Positions 49,680 to 59,107 of a DNA stretch of 64,000 nt are shown one piece after another. This DNA comes from JBQTIQ01 sp052387955. GTDB taxonomy: Bacteria; Actinomycetota; Acidimicrobiia; Acidimicrobiales; JACDCH01. Position numbers and translations under genes: made by a program. The notes under the pieces are model-generated. The model searched no databases and had not been told where the DNA came from. It was given only the letters and a program-made list of their open reading frames with translations. The stretch is taken from positions 44,642-108,641 of the forward strand of contig JBQTIQ010000023.1 in the NCBI GenBank assembly GCA_052387955.1, in the 5' to 3' direction. The number at the start of each line of letters is the position of its first letter. The stretch's first letter is position 1.

Positions 49680-50777
49680 TCAGGAGCGCACGGTGATGAA
49701 CGCCTCGAGGGCATCGCGCGCCTCGTCGTCATGGACTTGCGTCGGGGGCGACTTCATGAAGTACTGGCAGGCCGGCACGACCGGTCCACCCTCACCCCGG
49801 TCCATCGCCACCCGAGCACAGCGCACGGCGTCGATGATGACTCCGGCGGAGTTGGGCGAGTCGTGCACCTCGAGCTTGAGCTCGACGGTCAGGGGGACGT
49901 CGCCGAAATTGCGCCCCTCGAGACGGATGAACGCCCATTTGCGGTCCTCCAGCCATGGCACGTGGTCGGACGGTCCGATGTGGACGTCGTGGTCGCTGAT
50001 CCCGGCGTCGATCTGGCTCGTCACCGACTGGGTCTTGGAGATCTTCTTCGACTTCAGCCGGGTCCGCTCCAACATGTTCATGAAGTCCATGTTGCCGCCG
50101 AAATTCAGCTGATAGGTGTGATCGATGGTGGTGCCCCGGTCCTCGAACAGACGGGCCAACGTGCGATGGACGATGGTTGCCCCGACCTGGGACTTGATGT
50201 CGTCTCCGACGATGGGTACACCGGCCGCGGCGAAGCGCTCGGCCCACACCGGATCGGAGGCGATGAAGACGGGGATGGCGTTGACGAAGCCGACGCCGGC
50301 CGCGAGGCAGGCCTCGGCGTAGTGCTTCTGGGCCAGCTCGGAGCCGACCGGTAGGTAGCTCACGAGTACGTCGGCGCCGCTGTCCCTTAGCACCTGGGTC
50401 ACGTCGACCGGCTCCGCCGGTGACTCCTGACAGGTCTGTCGGTAGTACTCGCCGAAGCCGTCCAGGGTGGGAGCCCGCTGGACCTCGATGCCGAGATGGG
50501 GGACCTCGGCGAACCGCACGGTGTTGTTCGGACCGGCGAAGATCGCCTTCGAGGCATCGAGGCCGACCTTGTTGGCGTCGACGTCGAACGCCGCCACCAG
50601 CTGGATGTCCCGGACGTGGTAGCCGCCGAGCTCGACGTGCATGAGGCCGGGCACGGTCTCGGCCGGGTCGGCGTTGCGGTAGTACTCCAGGCCTTGGAGC
50701 AGCGAGCTGGCACAGTTGCCGATCCCGGCGATGGCCAGGCGGATGGTGCCAGCGGTTTCGCTCGCAAGCTCGCTCAT
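49680..50777 (-). CDS. ino1: myo-inositol-1-phosphate synthase
   Basis: 365 residues. It turns glucose-6-phosphate into inositol-1-phosphate, the precursor of phosphatidylinositol and mycothiol. IAGIGNCASSLLQGLEYY begins the NAD domain; DDIKSQVGATIVHRTLA and the catalytic LNFGGNMDFMNM are present. The size is the short actinobacterial/archaeal type (as Rv0046c). Coupled by ATGA to the PadR regulator upstream. Confidence 0.96.
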   Translation of the reverse strand: MSELASETAGTIRLAIAGIGNCASSLLQGLEYYRNADPAETVPGLMHVELGGYHVRDIQLVAAFDVDANKVGLDASKAIFAGPNNTVRFAEVPHLGIEVQRAPTLDGFGEYYRQTCQESPAEPVDVTQVLRDSGADVLVSYLPVGSELAQKHYAEACLAAGVGFVNAIPVFIASDPVWAERFAAAGVPIVGDDIKSQVGATIVHRTLARLFEDRGTTIDHTYQLNFGGNMDFMNMLERTRLKSKKISKTQSVTSQIDAGISDHDVHIGPSDHVPWLEDRKWAFIRLEGRNFGDVPLTVELKLEVHDSPNSAGVIIDAVRCARVAMDRGEGGPVVPACQYFMKSPPTQVHDDEARDALEAFITVRS

Positions 50778-51385
50778 GAGGCGGTCTCCTGTGAGGGTGC
50801 GGACCGTTCGGCGGCGATCAGTCCGTCGAGCCAGGTCAGGTCGTGGGTAAGGGCAAGGTTGTCCCGCTCGGTGAGCGAGCGGAGGTAGCGGTCGAGGAGA
50901 CGGTCCCGGCCCTGGTGGCGGCGACGCTCGGTCAGACGGGCGGTGACGTCGGCTCGGCGCCGCTCGAAGAGGGCCACCCGCTCAGCGGGCCCCAGGTGGC
51001 GGCAGAAGGCCACCTTGAGAGCGAAGGTGCGGTCGTCGTCGGGTTGCGGGTCGGTGAGCAGCTCGAGGAGTTGCTGGGAGCCGGCCGTGGTGATGCCGTA
51101 CACCTTGCGGCTGCGGCCGCCAGGAGCGGACAGGTTGTGGCGCGCCCGGAAGGCGGCCAGCTCGCCGGCGAGGGAGCCGCTCGACGGGGCCCGGCGGGGG
51201 GCCGCGACGCCAGCCTCCACGGCCTTGACGGAACCGGCTCGCTCGAGACGGTTGAGGGCCGGGTAGAGCGAGCCGAACGAGACCGCCCCGGCCCGGGCAC
51301 CGGGGAGCTCCATCAGGCGCTTGCGCAGCTCGTAGCCGTGCAGATCGTTGCCCTTCAACAGGCCCAGGACGGCGAGATCGATCAT
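50774..51385 (-). CDS. PadR-family transcriptional regulator
   Basis: 203 residues. The winged helix is LAVLGLLKGNDLHGYELRKR then FGSLYPALNRLERAGSVKAV, followed by the C-terminal dimer helix. Rv0047c holds the same place before ino1, and inositol-pathway control is a natural inference. ATG 51385 fits the family; the frame is open upstream. A repeat-rich palindromic region lies upstream at 51467-51492. Confidence 0.9.
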   Translation of the reverse strand: MIDLAVLGLLKGNDLHGYELRKRLMELPGARAGAVSFGSLYPALNRLERAGSVKAVEAGVAAPRRAPSSGSLAGELAAFRARHNLSAPGGRSRKVYGITTAGSQQLLELLTDPQPDDDRTFALKVAFCRHLGPAERVALFERRRADVTARLTERRRHQGRDRLLDRYLRSLTERDNLALTHDLTWLDGLIAAERSAPSQETAS

Positions 51386-51466
51386 CGGAGACCAGCAGGC
51401 CCGGGACGGGGGGCGGCAACGGGCTGACCGACGGCGGCGTCGCCCGCACCTGAAGCATCGACTCGC

Positions 51467-51492
51467 TGTATCGATTCGATGTATCGAAGCAT
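51467..51492. promoter_or_regulatory. putative PadR operator
   Basis: TGTATCGA occurs twice as a direct repeat (51467-51474 and 51480-51487), and ATCGATTCGAT between them is a palindrome. ATGTATCGAAGCATAC (from 51479) resembles the PadR consensus ATGT-N8-ACAT with one mismatch. It lies between the divergent PadR and DUF5318 genes. Confidence 0.5.
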
Positions 51493-51558
51493 ACGGGCGC
51501 CCACGTCCGAAGGCAAGGAGGGCGAGGTCGGGACCGGCCAACTACCCTGGCCTTCCGT

Positions 51559-51963
51559 ATGAGCTTCCGCCCCGAGATGGTCCGGGGGGTGACGACCTCC
51601 GGGGCCGGCGCCGTCGACTACCGACTGGCCCGCCAAGCCGTCATCGCCGAGTACCGGAAGCACCGCCTCGACCGCCACGACGTCTGCGACGCCCATCCCG
51701 AGCTGGTCCGGGCAGCGCGGGAGTGCGGCGAGGAGACCTCCATCCCGTGCCCCATCTGCGAGAAGGACCGGGTGGTGCTCGTGTCCTACGTGTTCGGGCC
51801 CCGTCTGCCCTCCTTCGGCCGCTGCATCACCACCCGGACCGAGCTGAAGACCTTGGCGGGTCGGGCCGCAGACATGTCGTGCTACGTCGTCGAAGTGTGC
51901 CCCTCGTGCTCGTGGAACCACCTGGCTCAGGTGTTCGCCGTCGGGCGAGGCCGAGGGCGCTGA
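51559..51963 (+). CDS. DUF5318 zinc-ribbon-like protein
   Basis: 134 residues. It has a VDYRLARQAVIAEYRKHRLD start, then CPICEKDRVVLVSYVFGPRL and EVCPSCSWNHLAQVF; the two CxxC pairs suggest a zinc ribbon. It matches Rv0049, in the same position between the PadR gene and ponA1 in mycobacteria. Function unknown. Divergent from the PadR gene, with an operator between them. Confidence 0.88.
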   Translation: MSFRPEMVRGVTTSGAGAVDYRLARQAVIAEYRKHRLDRHDVCDAHPELVRAARECGEETSIPCPICEKDRVVLVSYVFGPRLPSFGRCITTRTELKTLAGRAADMSCYVVEVCPSCSWNHLAQVFAVGRGRGR

Positions 51964-52076
51964 GCGTCACCGCCGGAGTCGCCCGCCGGCTGCGGCTGCG
52001 AGGTCGGGCCGACCCGCCCCCGACGGGGCCGAAGGCGGACAGGCCCGGTGGCCCTGGTGGTCCCGGCTCGGGCCTG

Positions 52077-52811
52077 GTGACCGAGGCTCCCGAGGCGCCC
52101 GACCTGCCGGCATCTGGGAGAGAAGCGGTACCCGTCGACGGCAGCCTCGCACCTCCCCTCCCTCCGACCCCCAGGACCGGGCCCGACGACGCCACTGCCG
52201 TGCCCGAGCCGGATCTTCAGCCTTCACCGCTACCGAGGGCCGTTTCGTTCACCGTGCCTGGGGGCCCTCCCGCCGACCGGGTGGCGCTCCTCGCCGGCGC
52301 AACGGCGGTGGTGGTGGCATCGCAGGGCGACGTCGTCCTCCTCGCCATGGCTCTCGTGGTCGGCCTGCGCCGGCCGTCGGCAACCGTCGCCGCCGCCGGA
52401 GCTCTCGCGGCCACCGCGGTGCGGTGGGGGACGACATCGCTGGACGGGATCGCTGGTGCGCAGTCGGTGCTCGGCCCGGGCGCCGTGACCGGGCCAACGT
52501 TGGCCATCGCCTCGGCGTGGAGCGCGGCGGCGGCACTGCTGTTGGCCGCCCCGGGACCGGTGGCGGCCCTCTTCGCTCGATGGGGGGGCGCCATCGCCGT
52601 GCCCTTCGGGCTCACCGCCGGGCTGGTGCTGGCTGGGCCCGGCACCGGCGGTCCACTGGCGCTCCGGGCCGGGGCCGGCCTGGTGGCGGTGGCCATCGGC
52701 GTGCGGGTGGTGGCCGCCCGCCAGGCGACTCCCGACCTCGACCGGAGAGCCGGTCGGGCCGGAGCGCTGTTGGGCGTGGCCGCAGTGGTCCTCGCCGGTC
52801 TCGGCCGGTGA
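52077..52811 (+). CDS. polytopic membrane protein
   Basis: About 244 residues. A Pro-rich cytoplasmic start (APEAPDLPASG) is followed by several hydrophobic segments (VALLAGATAVVVASQGDVVL, LAMALVVGLRRP, AIASAWSAAAALLLAA, VPFGLTAGLVLAGPG). GTG 52077 is the first in-frame start after DUF5318. A GTGA overlap with the next gene indicates an operon. Family not recognised; Rv0051-Rv0052 neighbourhood members are membrane proteins too. Confidence 0.7.
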   Translation: MTEAPEAPDLPASGREAVPVDGSLAPPLPPTPRTGPDDATAVPEPDLQPSPLPRAVSFTVPGGPPADRVALLAGATAVVVASQGDVVLLAMALVVGLRRPSATVAAAGALAATAVRWGTTSLDGIAGAQSVLGPGAVTGPTLAIASAWSAAAALLLAAPGPVAALFARWGGAIAVPFGLTAGLVLAGPGTGGPLALRAGAGLVAVAIGVRVVAARQATPDLDRRAGRAGALLGVAAVVLAGLGR

Positions 52812-54106
52812 ACGACCCATCGTGGGCGGCCGGACTGGCCGCCCTGTCCATTGCCGCGCCGGTGGGCGGCGTGGTCCTCGCGGTAGTGGACCGGGGCCGG
52901 GCCGGACGATGGCTCCGGCTCGGCTCGCTCGTCGCCGTGGCCGGCTGGTTCGTGGTGCTGGTCGGCTCCGGAGGAGTGGCCCCCGGCGACGGCCTCCGAC
53001 CCGACGGCTTGGGCGCCGCCGCCGCCCTCGGAGCGGCACTGGTGGCCGCGGCTGCGACCGGTCCAGGCCGTGTCAACGGCGCGGGCCCGGCGGCGTCGGC
53101 CATCGCCGTGGGTGCGGCCTGGACCACCGATGGGCGCCCGTCGACCGCAGCGCTGATCGCCGGGCTCGCCATCGCCCTCCTCGTCGCTGGCCTGGTCCCG
53201 CCGGCGCGGCGGCTTGCGGTGCATGTGGCCCCGAGGCCCATCGGGGCCGGCAACCTGGCTTCGGTGGCGGCTGGCATCGCCCTGCTCGGGCTTGGTGCAA
53301 ACCTCGGACCGGGGCCCCAGTCGGCGGCCGCGGTGGCTGCCGGTGCCATCGTGGTCGGAGTGGTCGCCGGCTGCCGTCCCCTGGGCCCGCTGGCGGTCCT
53401 GGTGCCCGGCGCGCTCCTGGCCGGTGTGCGGCTGCTCCCTTCGGTCCCGGTCAACTCCGCCACCGACGCGGTGGCGGTCCTGGCCGCCGTCGCTGGCCTG
53501 GCCCTGGCCGCGGCAACGATCGGGGGGGTCGCGCCGCCGGGCCTGCGACCAGCCCACCACAAGTTCGGCCACGGCTGGTCGTCGCCGGCGGGCCGGGTCG
53601 CTCTCGAACCGGCGGCGGTGCTGGTGCCGTGGACCGTCGCCTTTGCTGCCGCTGCGCCCCGGTTGGCCACGGGCGACAGCCCGGCACGGCTGCTGGCGGC
53701 GTCCGCCGTCGTTGCCCTGCTCCTGCCGCGACGAGTCGGCCTGCTGGTGGCAGTTCCGGGCGTGGTCGCCGGCGGCGCGGCCCTTATGGACGCGTCGGGT
53801 CGGCTGCCGTGGGTGTTGAGCGTCGTGGCCGTGGTGACGGTGGCCCTCCTCGTGAGCGAGGAGCGGCCTGGCCCGGACGGTCCCGGCGCCGCCGCGGTGA
53901 CGGTTCCCCAGGCCCTGGCCGTGGCCTTCGGCGCCTGGCTGGTGCTGGCCCCGTCCACCTGGGCATGGGCCGGAGGGGCCGGGACGTACGGCGGCGGCGA
54001 GGACATGGCCGTCGCCGTCGCCGTCGCCGCCGGCCTGGCGGCCGCGGTGGCGGCCGGTGCTGTCGCCCTCCGTCGCACCCCGGCCGAACGTCCGCCCCCT
54101 CGATAG
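52808..54106 (+). CDS. large polytopic membrane protein
   Basis: 432 residues with about 12 membrane helices (for example LAALSIAAPVGGVVLAVVD, LAVLVPGALLAGVRLL, VGLLVAVPGVVAGGAALMDA). The central loop has LRPAHHKFGHGWSSPAGRVA. No transporter signature is visible. GTG start overlaps the previous stop (GTGA), so both are co-translated, and the class A PBP follows. A role in envelope export is suggested by position only. Confidence 0.7.
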   Translation: MNDPSWAAGLAALSIAAPVGGVVLAVVDRGRAGRWLRLGSLVAVAGWFVVLVGSGGVAPGDGLRPDGLGAAAALGAALVAAAATGPGRVNGAGPAASAIAVGAAWTTDGRPSTAALIAGLAIALLVAGLVPPARRLAVHVAPRPIGAGNLASVAAGIALLGLGANLGPGPQSAAAVAAGAIVVGVVAGCRPLGPLAVLVPGALLAGVRLLPSVPVNSATDAVAVLAAVAGLALAAATIGGVAPPGLRPAHHKFGHGWSSPAGRVALEPAAVLVPWTVAFAAAAPRLATGDSPARLLAASAVVALLLPRRVGLLVAVPGVVAGGAALMDASGRLPWVLSVVAVVTVALLVSEERPGPDGPGAAAVTVPQALAVAFGAWLVLAPSTWAWAGGAGTYGGGEDMAVAVAVAAGLAAAVAAGAVALRRTPAERPPPR

Positions 54107-54258
54107 CACCGCCGCCCGCCCGAACGCCTCAGGTCCGGCCGCAGGCGCGAAAGCCCTCGCCCGCGGCGTGAGCGAGACCAGGCCGTGGGCCGTGGCCGGC
54201 AGGGATGCGTTGGTACGCTCAACCGCTCGGGCGCGCCTGGCCGCGTCCTGCCGACATC

Positions 54259-56547
54259 ATGCCGACCCCTCCCAGACCCAAATCCCGTGCCGGTCGGCGC
54301 CCGGGTGCGCGGCGGCCCGGCGCACACGGCCCCCGACGGGCGTCGTCCGGTGGCGCCAGCCGGTCACGTCGGCCCGCCCGGCGCCCGGTGCCGAGGGGGA
54401 CGTCCCCGCACCGGAGCTTCCTGTGGCGGTGGCGACGGGGCCTTTTCCTGGCTGGGCTGCTGTCGGTGGCCGGGGTTGCGGGGCTGGGCTACACGCTGGC
54501 CGGCATCGAGCTCCCCGAAGGCAGGGCCCAGGAGCTCACGTCGTTCGTATGCGCCGTCGACGTCGCCGGCGGCTGCAACGCCGAGAACGCCATCGCCAGC
54601 TTCCACGGTGAAGAGGACCGCACGTACGTCCGCCTCGACCAGGTACCCCAGGTCATCGTCGACGCGGTGCTGGCGGCGGAGGACCGGGACTTCTTCTCCC
54701 ACGGCGGCATCGACCCGATGGCGATCGTGCGGGCGCTGTGGCACGACCTGCGCAACGAGTCGACACAAGGTGGCTCGACCATCACCCAGCAGTACGTCAA
54801 GGCGGTGTACCTGTCGAGCGAGCGCACCTTGACCCGCAAGATCCGCGAGGCCGTCCTGGCGGTGAAGGTCGAACAGCGCCTTACCAAGCAGGAGATCCTC
54901 GAGCGGTACCTCAACGCCATCTATTTCGGCCGCGGCGCCTATGGCGTGTCGGCAGCGTCGCGCTCCTACTTCGGCCACGACCTCTCCGAGATCGACTTGG
55001 CCGAGGCCGCCTATCTGGCCGGCCTGATCCGCTCTCCCGAGACCGCCGACCCGGTGAAGGACCCCGACCGGGCCCGAGCCCGTCGGCGCACGGTCCTGGA
55101 GGCCATGGTCGCGACCGGCCACATCAGCGCCGACGAGCTCGCCGCCGCTGACGCCGACCGGTTCGACAACGTGGTCGTGCGCACCCCGCGCCAGGGCCTC
55201 GGTGAGGTGAAGGGCGAGGAGTTCGGCACCGAGTACGTCGTCGCCTACGTCAAGCGCCAGCTCGAACAGAGGGGCTTCTCCGACGCCGAGATCTTCGGCG
55301 GCGGGCTGCGGGTGTACACGACGCTCGACATGGCCATGCAACGCCAGGCCTACGAGGCGGTGACCCGGACCCTGGACCAGCCCGACGACCCGAAGGCGGC
55401 CCTGGTGGCGCTCGACCAGTCCGGGCACATCAAGGCCATGGTCGGGGGCACCGATTTCGACCGGGACCAGGTCAATTCCGCGGTCCCACCCTCCGACGGG
55501 GGCGGCAGTGGGCGCCAGCCCGGCTCCTCGTTCAAGCCGTTCGTGCTCGCCGCCGCTCTCGATCAGGGCATCTCGCTGAGCTCGAGGTTCGAGTCACCCG
55601 GCCGTCTCGTGCTCCAGGGCGCCGACGGGGGGAGGGACTGGGTGGTCAACAACGCCGGGCAGACCGCCGGCGTGCTCTCCTTGATCGAGGCCACCCGGCA
55701 CTCGTCCAACACCGTGTTCGCCCAACTGATGACCAAGGTCACCCCCGCCGTGGTGGTCCCCCTGGCCGAGAAGATGGGGATCAACGCCGACCTGCCCGAG
55801 GTGTCCTCGCTCGTGCTCGGGGCCGGCGAGGTGTCCCCGCTCGACATGGCTTCGGCCTACTCGACCCTGGCCCGGCGGGGCACCCACGTCCCGCCCACGG
55901 TCATCACCCGGGTCGAGCGCCCCGACGGCAGCGTGGTCGACTTCCCCCAGCCCCGTTCCGCGGTGCTCGACGAAGCGGTCGCCGACCAGGTGATCTACGC
56001 CATGCAGCAGGTCGTGCTGGGGGGCACCGGCTCCGGCGCCAACCCCGGCTTCCCGGTGGCCGGCAAGACGGGCACCACCGACGACTACCGCGACGCCTGG
56101 TTCGTCGGCTTCGCGCCCAACGGCTTCACCACCGCGGTCTGGATGGGCTACCCGAACCCGCCCGGCGAGCCGCCGCGCTACATGGACGACGTGCACGGCC
56201 GGCGGGTGCACGGTGGCACCTTCCCAGCCACGATCTGGCGGCGGTTCATGGCCGACGCCCTCGACGGCGTCGACACGGGCCGGTTCGTGGCGCCGAACTC
56301 GTTCCCCGGGACGGTCCTGGGCGCAAACCTGACCACCACCACGACGAGCACTTCGACGTCGTCCACGTCGTCCACATCGTCCACGTCGGTCCCTGGCGGT
56401 CCGACGACGACGGCCGATCCTCCCGGCACGACCACGCCGACGACGTCGGCTTCCACCACGTCGACCGCGCCGGCTCCACCGACCACCAAGGGGACCGCTC
56501 CCGACGAGGGCGAGGCCTGGCCGGGAGGCCCGCCGTCGCCGGGATAG
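54259..56547 (+). CDS. class A penicillin-binding protein (glycosyltransferase/transpeptidase)
   Basis: About 762 residues. A basic, disordered N-terminus precedes a membrane helix (LFLAGLLSVAGVAGLGYTLA). The GT51 domain has VLAAEDRDFFSHGGID (catalytic Glu) and GGSTITQQYVKAVYL. The transpeptidase has SSFKPF (nucleophile Ser, Lys), SSN and KTGTT. The tail is a Thr/Ser/Pro-rich stretch. It corresponds to PonA1 (Rv0050). The ATG 54259 (MPTPPRPKSRAGRR) is preferred. It builds peptidoglycan outside the cell. Confidence 0.95.
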   Translation: MPTPPRPKSRAGRRPGARRPGAHGPRRASSGGASRSRRPARRPVPRGTSPHRSFLWRWRRGLFLAGLLSVAGVAGLGYTLAGIELPEGRAQELTSFVCAVDVAGGCNAENAIASFHGEEDRTYVRLDQVPQVIVDAVLAAEDRDFFSHGGIDPMAIVRALWHDLRNESTQGGSTITQQYVKAVYLSSERTLTRKIREAVLAVKVEQRLTKQEILERYLNAIYFGRGAYGVSAASRSYFGHDLSEIDLAEAAYLAGLIRSPETADPVKDPDRARARRRTVLEAMVATGHISADELAAADADRFDNVVVRTPRQGLGEVKGEEFGTEYVVAYVKRQLEQRGFSDAEIFGGGLRVYTTLDMAMQRQAYEAVTRTLDQPDDPKAALVALDQSGHIKAMVGGTDFDRDQVNSAVPPSDGGGSGRQPGSSFKPFVLAAALDQGISLSSRFESPGRLVLQGADGGRDWVVNNAGQTAGVLSLIEATRHSSNTVFAQLMTKVTPAVVVPLAEKMGINADLPEVSSLVLGAGEVSPLDMASAYSTLARRGTHVPPTVITRVERPDGSVVDFPQPRSAVLDEAVADQVIYAMQQVVLGGTGSGANPGFPVAGKTGTTDDYRDAWFVGFAPNGFTTAVWMGYPNPPGEPPRYMDDVHGRRVHGGTFPATIWRRFMADALDGVDTGRFVAPNSFPGTVLGANLTTTTTSTSTSSTSSTSSTSVPGGPTTTADPPGTTTPTTSASTTSTAPAPPTTKGTAPDEGEAWPGGPPSPG
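56359..56385 (+). repeat. 9-bp tandem repeat in the PBP tail
   Basis: TCGTCCACG, TCGTCCACA and TCGTCCACG stand in tandem and encode the Ser-Ser-Thr tail. Slippage here could vary the tail length. Confidence 0.7.
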
Positions 56548-56636
56548 CCGGGGCCGGCGCGGTGCACCGGGCCCGGGGGTAGGCTGCGGTAACCCGCCGG
56601 CAGCCACCGGGCGCTGGACGGGACAAGGAGGCACTC

Positions 56637-57500
56637 ATGGGTGCTGCTGTCACCGTGCCGCAGGTGCGGGCTCGCAAGGTGCGTGGCGGGCACGCCCCGC
56701 TGGTCATGATCACCGCGTACGACGCCCCCGGCGCCCGCATCGCCGACGCCGCCGGCGTCGACGTGATCCTGGTGGGTGACTCGCTCGCCATGGTCGTCCT
56801 CGGGTACGAGGACACGCTGAGCGTGACGGTCGCCGACATGGCCCATCACACCGCGGCCGTGGCCCGGGCGCGCCCGGGCCCGCTGGTTGTGGCCGACATG
56901 CCGTGGCTGAGCTATCACCTTTCGGTCACCGATACGGTGCGCAACGCGGCGGCGCTGGTCCGGGCCGGGGCCTCGGCGGTGAAGCTGGAAGGTGGGCACA
57001 AGCGGGTCCCGATGATCGAGGCCATCATCGACGCCGAGGTCCCGGTGATGGGCCACATCGGGCTCACTCCCCAGTCGGTCCATGCCATGGGGGGCTTCAA
57101 GGTGCAGGGCCGGGAGGCCCCGGCGGCGGTGGCCCTGGTCGCGCAAGCGCAGGCTCTGGAGGAGGCCGGGTGCTTCGCCATCGTCGTCGAGGGCGTACCC
57201 GACGAGGTGGCCCGGCTCGTCACCGACGCCGTATCGGTCCCCACCATCGGGATCGGCGCCGGCCCGTGGTGCGACGGCCAGGTGCTGGTGTTCCACGACG
57301 TCCTGGGCTTCGAGGACCGGATCACGCCGAGGTTCGTGCGCCGTTACGCCAACTTGAAGGTCGATGCCGTGGCCGGCGTGGCCGCGTACGCCGACGACGT
57401 GCGCAAGGGCCGGTTCCCGTCGCACGCCGAGAGCTACCACCTGGCCGATGACGCCGCCGAGGCCCTCGGGCTGTACGGAGGTGATAGCAAGACGGCGTGA
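56637..57500 (+). CDS. panB: 3-methyl-2-oxobutanoate hydroxymethyltransferase
   Basis: 287 residues. It makes ketopantoate for pantothenate and coenzyme A. Family blocks are present: ITAYDAPGARIADAAGVDVI, VGDSLAMVVLGYEDTLSVTV with the metal Asp, and GIGAGPWCDGQVLVFHDVLG. AAGGAGG precedes the ATG by five bases. It lies between the PBP gene and a DUF192 gene, coupled to the latter by GTGA. Confidence 0.96.
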   Translation: MGAAVTVPQVRARKVRGGHAPLVMITAYDAPGARIADAAGVDVILVGDSLAMVVLGYEDTLSVTVADMAHHTAAVARARPGPLVVADMPWLSYHLSVTDTVRNAAALVRAGASAVKLEGGHKRVPMIEAIIDAEVPVMGHIGLTPQSVHAMGGFKVQGREAPAAVALVAQAQALEEAGCFAIVVEGVPDEVARLVTDAVSVPTIGIGAGPWCDGQVLVFHDVLGFEDRITPRFVRRYANLKVDAVAGVAAYADDVRKGRFPSHAESYHLADDAAEALGLYGGDSKTA

Positions 57501-58132
57501 GCCCGCCGCCGGTCGATGCCGCTCCGAGGGGCGAGGGCGTCCCGTCGTGGGCCCCGTCGTGGTTCCCCTCCGCCGACCGGCCTCGCAGCGTTAGCGGCTT
57601 GCGTTGGGTCATCGTGCTCCTGCTCGGTGCATCCCTGGTGTCCTGTGTGGTGCAGGGGGCCGACGGCCCCGCGGACCCCTTCCTCTCGCCCGGCCCGCCC
57701 GTTCCCGGGGCATCGCGCACCCCGCTGCCTGGCTTCGGTGAGACCCGCATAACAGTCAGCCGGCCCGGCGGAGGCCTGTCGGCCTGGTGCCTCCTGCTGG
57801 CCGAGAGCGACGCACAACGGCAGCGGGGACTGATGGAGGTCACCGATCCTGGGCTCGGGGGCTACGACGGCATGCTCTTCCGCTACGAAGAGGACACCAT
57901 CGGGCCCTTCTACATGCGGAACACCCCGATGCCCCTCTCGATCGCCTTCGTCGACGCCGGCGGGGCCCTGGTGTCGGCCACCGACATGGTCCCCTGTGAG
58001 GACATCGACGCCTGCCCCAACTACGCAGCGTCGAACCTCTACCGCACCGCCATCGAGGTACCCCAGGGGGGTCTGTCCCGGCTCGGGATCGTGCCCGGGG
58101 CCGTGGTCACCGACGACCGGGCACCCTGCTAG
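57497..58132 (+). CDS. DUF192 lipoprotein-like secreted protein
   Basis: 211 residues. A cytoplasmic lead of 36 residues and the hydrophobic VIVLLLGASLVSC with a lipobox-like Cys suggest membrane anchoring. The DUF192 domain reads RQRGLMEVTDPGLGGYDGML and FYMRNTPMPLSIAFVDAGG, with EIPQGGLSRLGI-type ending. Function unknown in this widespread family. GTG start overlaps panB's stop. The gene ends the block before rpsF. Confidence 0.85.
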   Translation: MSPPPVDAAPRGEGVPSWAPSWFPSADRPRSVSGLRWVIVLLLGASLVSCVVQGADGPADPFLSPGPPVPGASRTPLPGFGETRITVSRPGGGLSAWCLLLAESDAQRQRGLMEVTDPGLGGYDGMLFRYEEDTIGPFYMRNTPMPLSIAFVDAGGALVSATDMVPCEDIDACPNYAASNLYRTAIEVPQGGLSRLGIVPGAVVTDDRAPC

Positions 58133-58297
58133 TGCCGACGTCCGCCCCTGGCACTGTCACACCCCCCGGGGATGATGACAGGCAATGAGGTACCTGCCGA
58201 CACCCCCTGGTAGCGTCGATGGGCCAATAGAAGCCCTGCTCCGCGCCACGAGCGTGGGGCCCCGGTCCGCCGGGTCCTCAGGGAGGTGATGCTCGCC
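58133..58297. promoter_or_regulatory. rpsF leader region
   Basis: 165 bases with GC stems (for example CCACGAGCGTGG around 58247-58258) before GGGAGG at 58281-58286. Leaders of rpsF in many bacteria bind the S6:S18 pair for feedback. I see stems here but not the full consensus. Confidence 0.35.
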
Positions 58298-58639
58298 ATG
58301 CGAGCGTACGAACTCATGGTCATCCTCAGCAGCGACCTCGATGATGGCGCGACCGAGGCCAACGTCCGAGGCATCGTCGAACAGGTCCAGGCCAAAGGCG
58401 GTGAGGTCCGTAGGACCGACCGCTGGGGCCGGCGCCGCTTCGCCTACGAGATCGACCACCGCCACGACGGGTACTACGTCGTGTTCGAGATCCTCGCTGT
58501 CGGCGGCGATCTCGACGATCTCGAGCGCCAGCTACGGCTCGCGGACGATGTCGTCCGCCACAAGCTAATCCGTCTGCCCGACAGCGAGGCCGAAAAACGC
58601 GGCCTCGTCGAGGGTCAGGCCCCGGCTCCGGCCGGATGA
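58298..58639 (+). CDS. rpsF: 30S ribosomal protein S6
   Basis: 113 residues. It starts MRAYELMVILSSDLDDGATE, the usual S6 beginning; RRFAYEIDHRHDGYYVVFEI is the core strand. The Shine-Dalgarno GGAGG lies 11 bases upstream of ATG 58298; ATG 58289 is too close. First of rpsF-ssb-rpsR-rplI. Confidence 0.96.
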   Translation: MRAYELMVILSSDLDDGATEANVRGIVEQVQAKGGEVRRTDRWGRRRFAYEIDHRHDGYYVVFEILAVGGDLDDLERQLRLADDVVRHKLIRLPDSEAEKRGLVEGQAPAPAG

Positions 58640-58657
58640 GCCGAGGAGGCCCTCTAC

Positions 58658-59107
58658 ATGCCTGACAACAGCGTCACCCTGGTTGGCAACATCACCCGTG
58701 ACCCCGAACTCCGCTTCACCAACACCGGCCAAGCCGTGGCCACCTTCGGCCTGGCCGTGAACCGCCGTTGGCAGAACCGCCAGAGCAGCGAGTGGGAAGA
58801 ATCGACCAGCTTCTTCAACGTCACGTGCTGGGCCCAGTTGGCCGAGAACGTCAGCTCGTCGGTGGCCAAGGGGGCCCGGGTAGTGATCACCGGCCGCCTC
58901 GAGCAGCGGTCGTACGAGACCCAGGACGGTGAGAAGCGCTCGGTGGTCGAGGTCATCGCCGACGAGCTCGGCCCCAGTCTGCGGTGGGCCACGGCCGAGG
59001 TCATCAAGAACGACCGGCGTGAGCCGAGCGAGGCCGGCGGGGGTAGCCGTTCCTCCCGTAACGAACCCCAGCCGAGCTATGCCGGCCAGGACGAGGAGCC
59101 GTTCTGA
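58658..59107 (+). CDS. ssb: single-stranded DNA-binding protein
   Basis: 149 residues. OB fold starts NSVTLVGNITRDPELRFTNT; GQAVATFGLAVNRRWQNRQS and FFNVTCWAQLAENVSSSVAK follow. The C-terminal tail is acidic and ends DEEPF, the partner-docking tip. It protects single strands and recruits repair proteins. Overlaps rpsR by one base. Confidence 0.97.
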   Translation: MPDNSVTLVGNITRDPELRFTNTGQAVATFGLAVNRRWQNRQSSEWEESTSFFNVTCWAQLAENVSSSVAKGARVVITGRLEQRSYETQDGEKRSVVEVIADELGPSLRWATAEVIKNDRREPSEAGGGSRSSRNEPQPSYAGQDEEPF

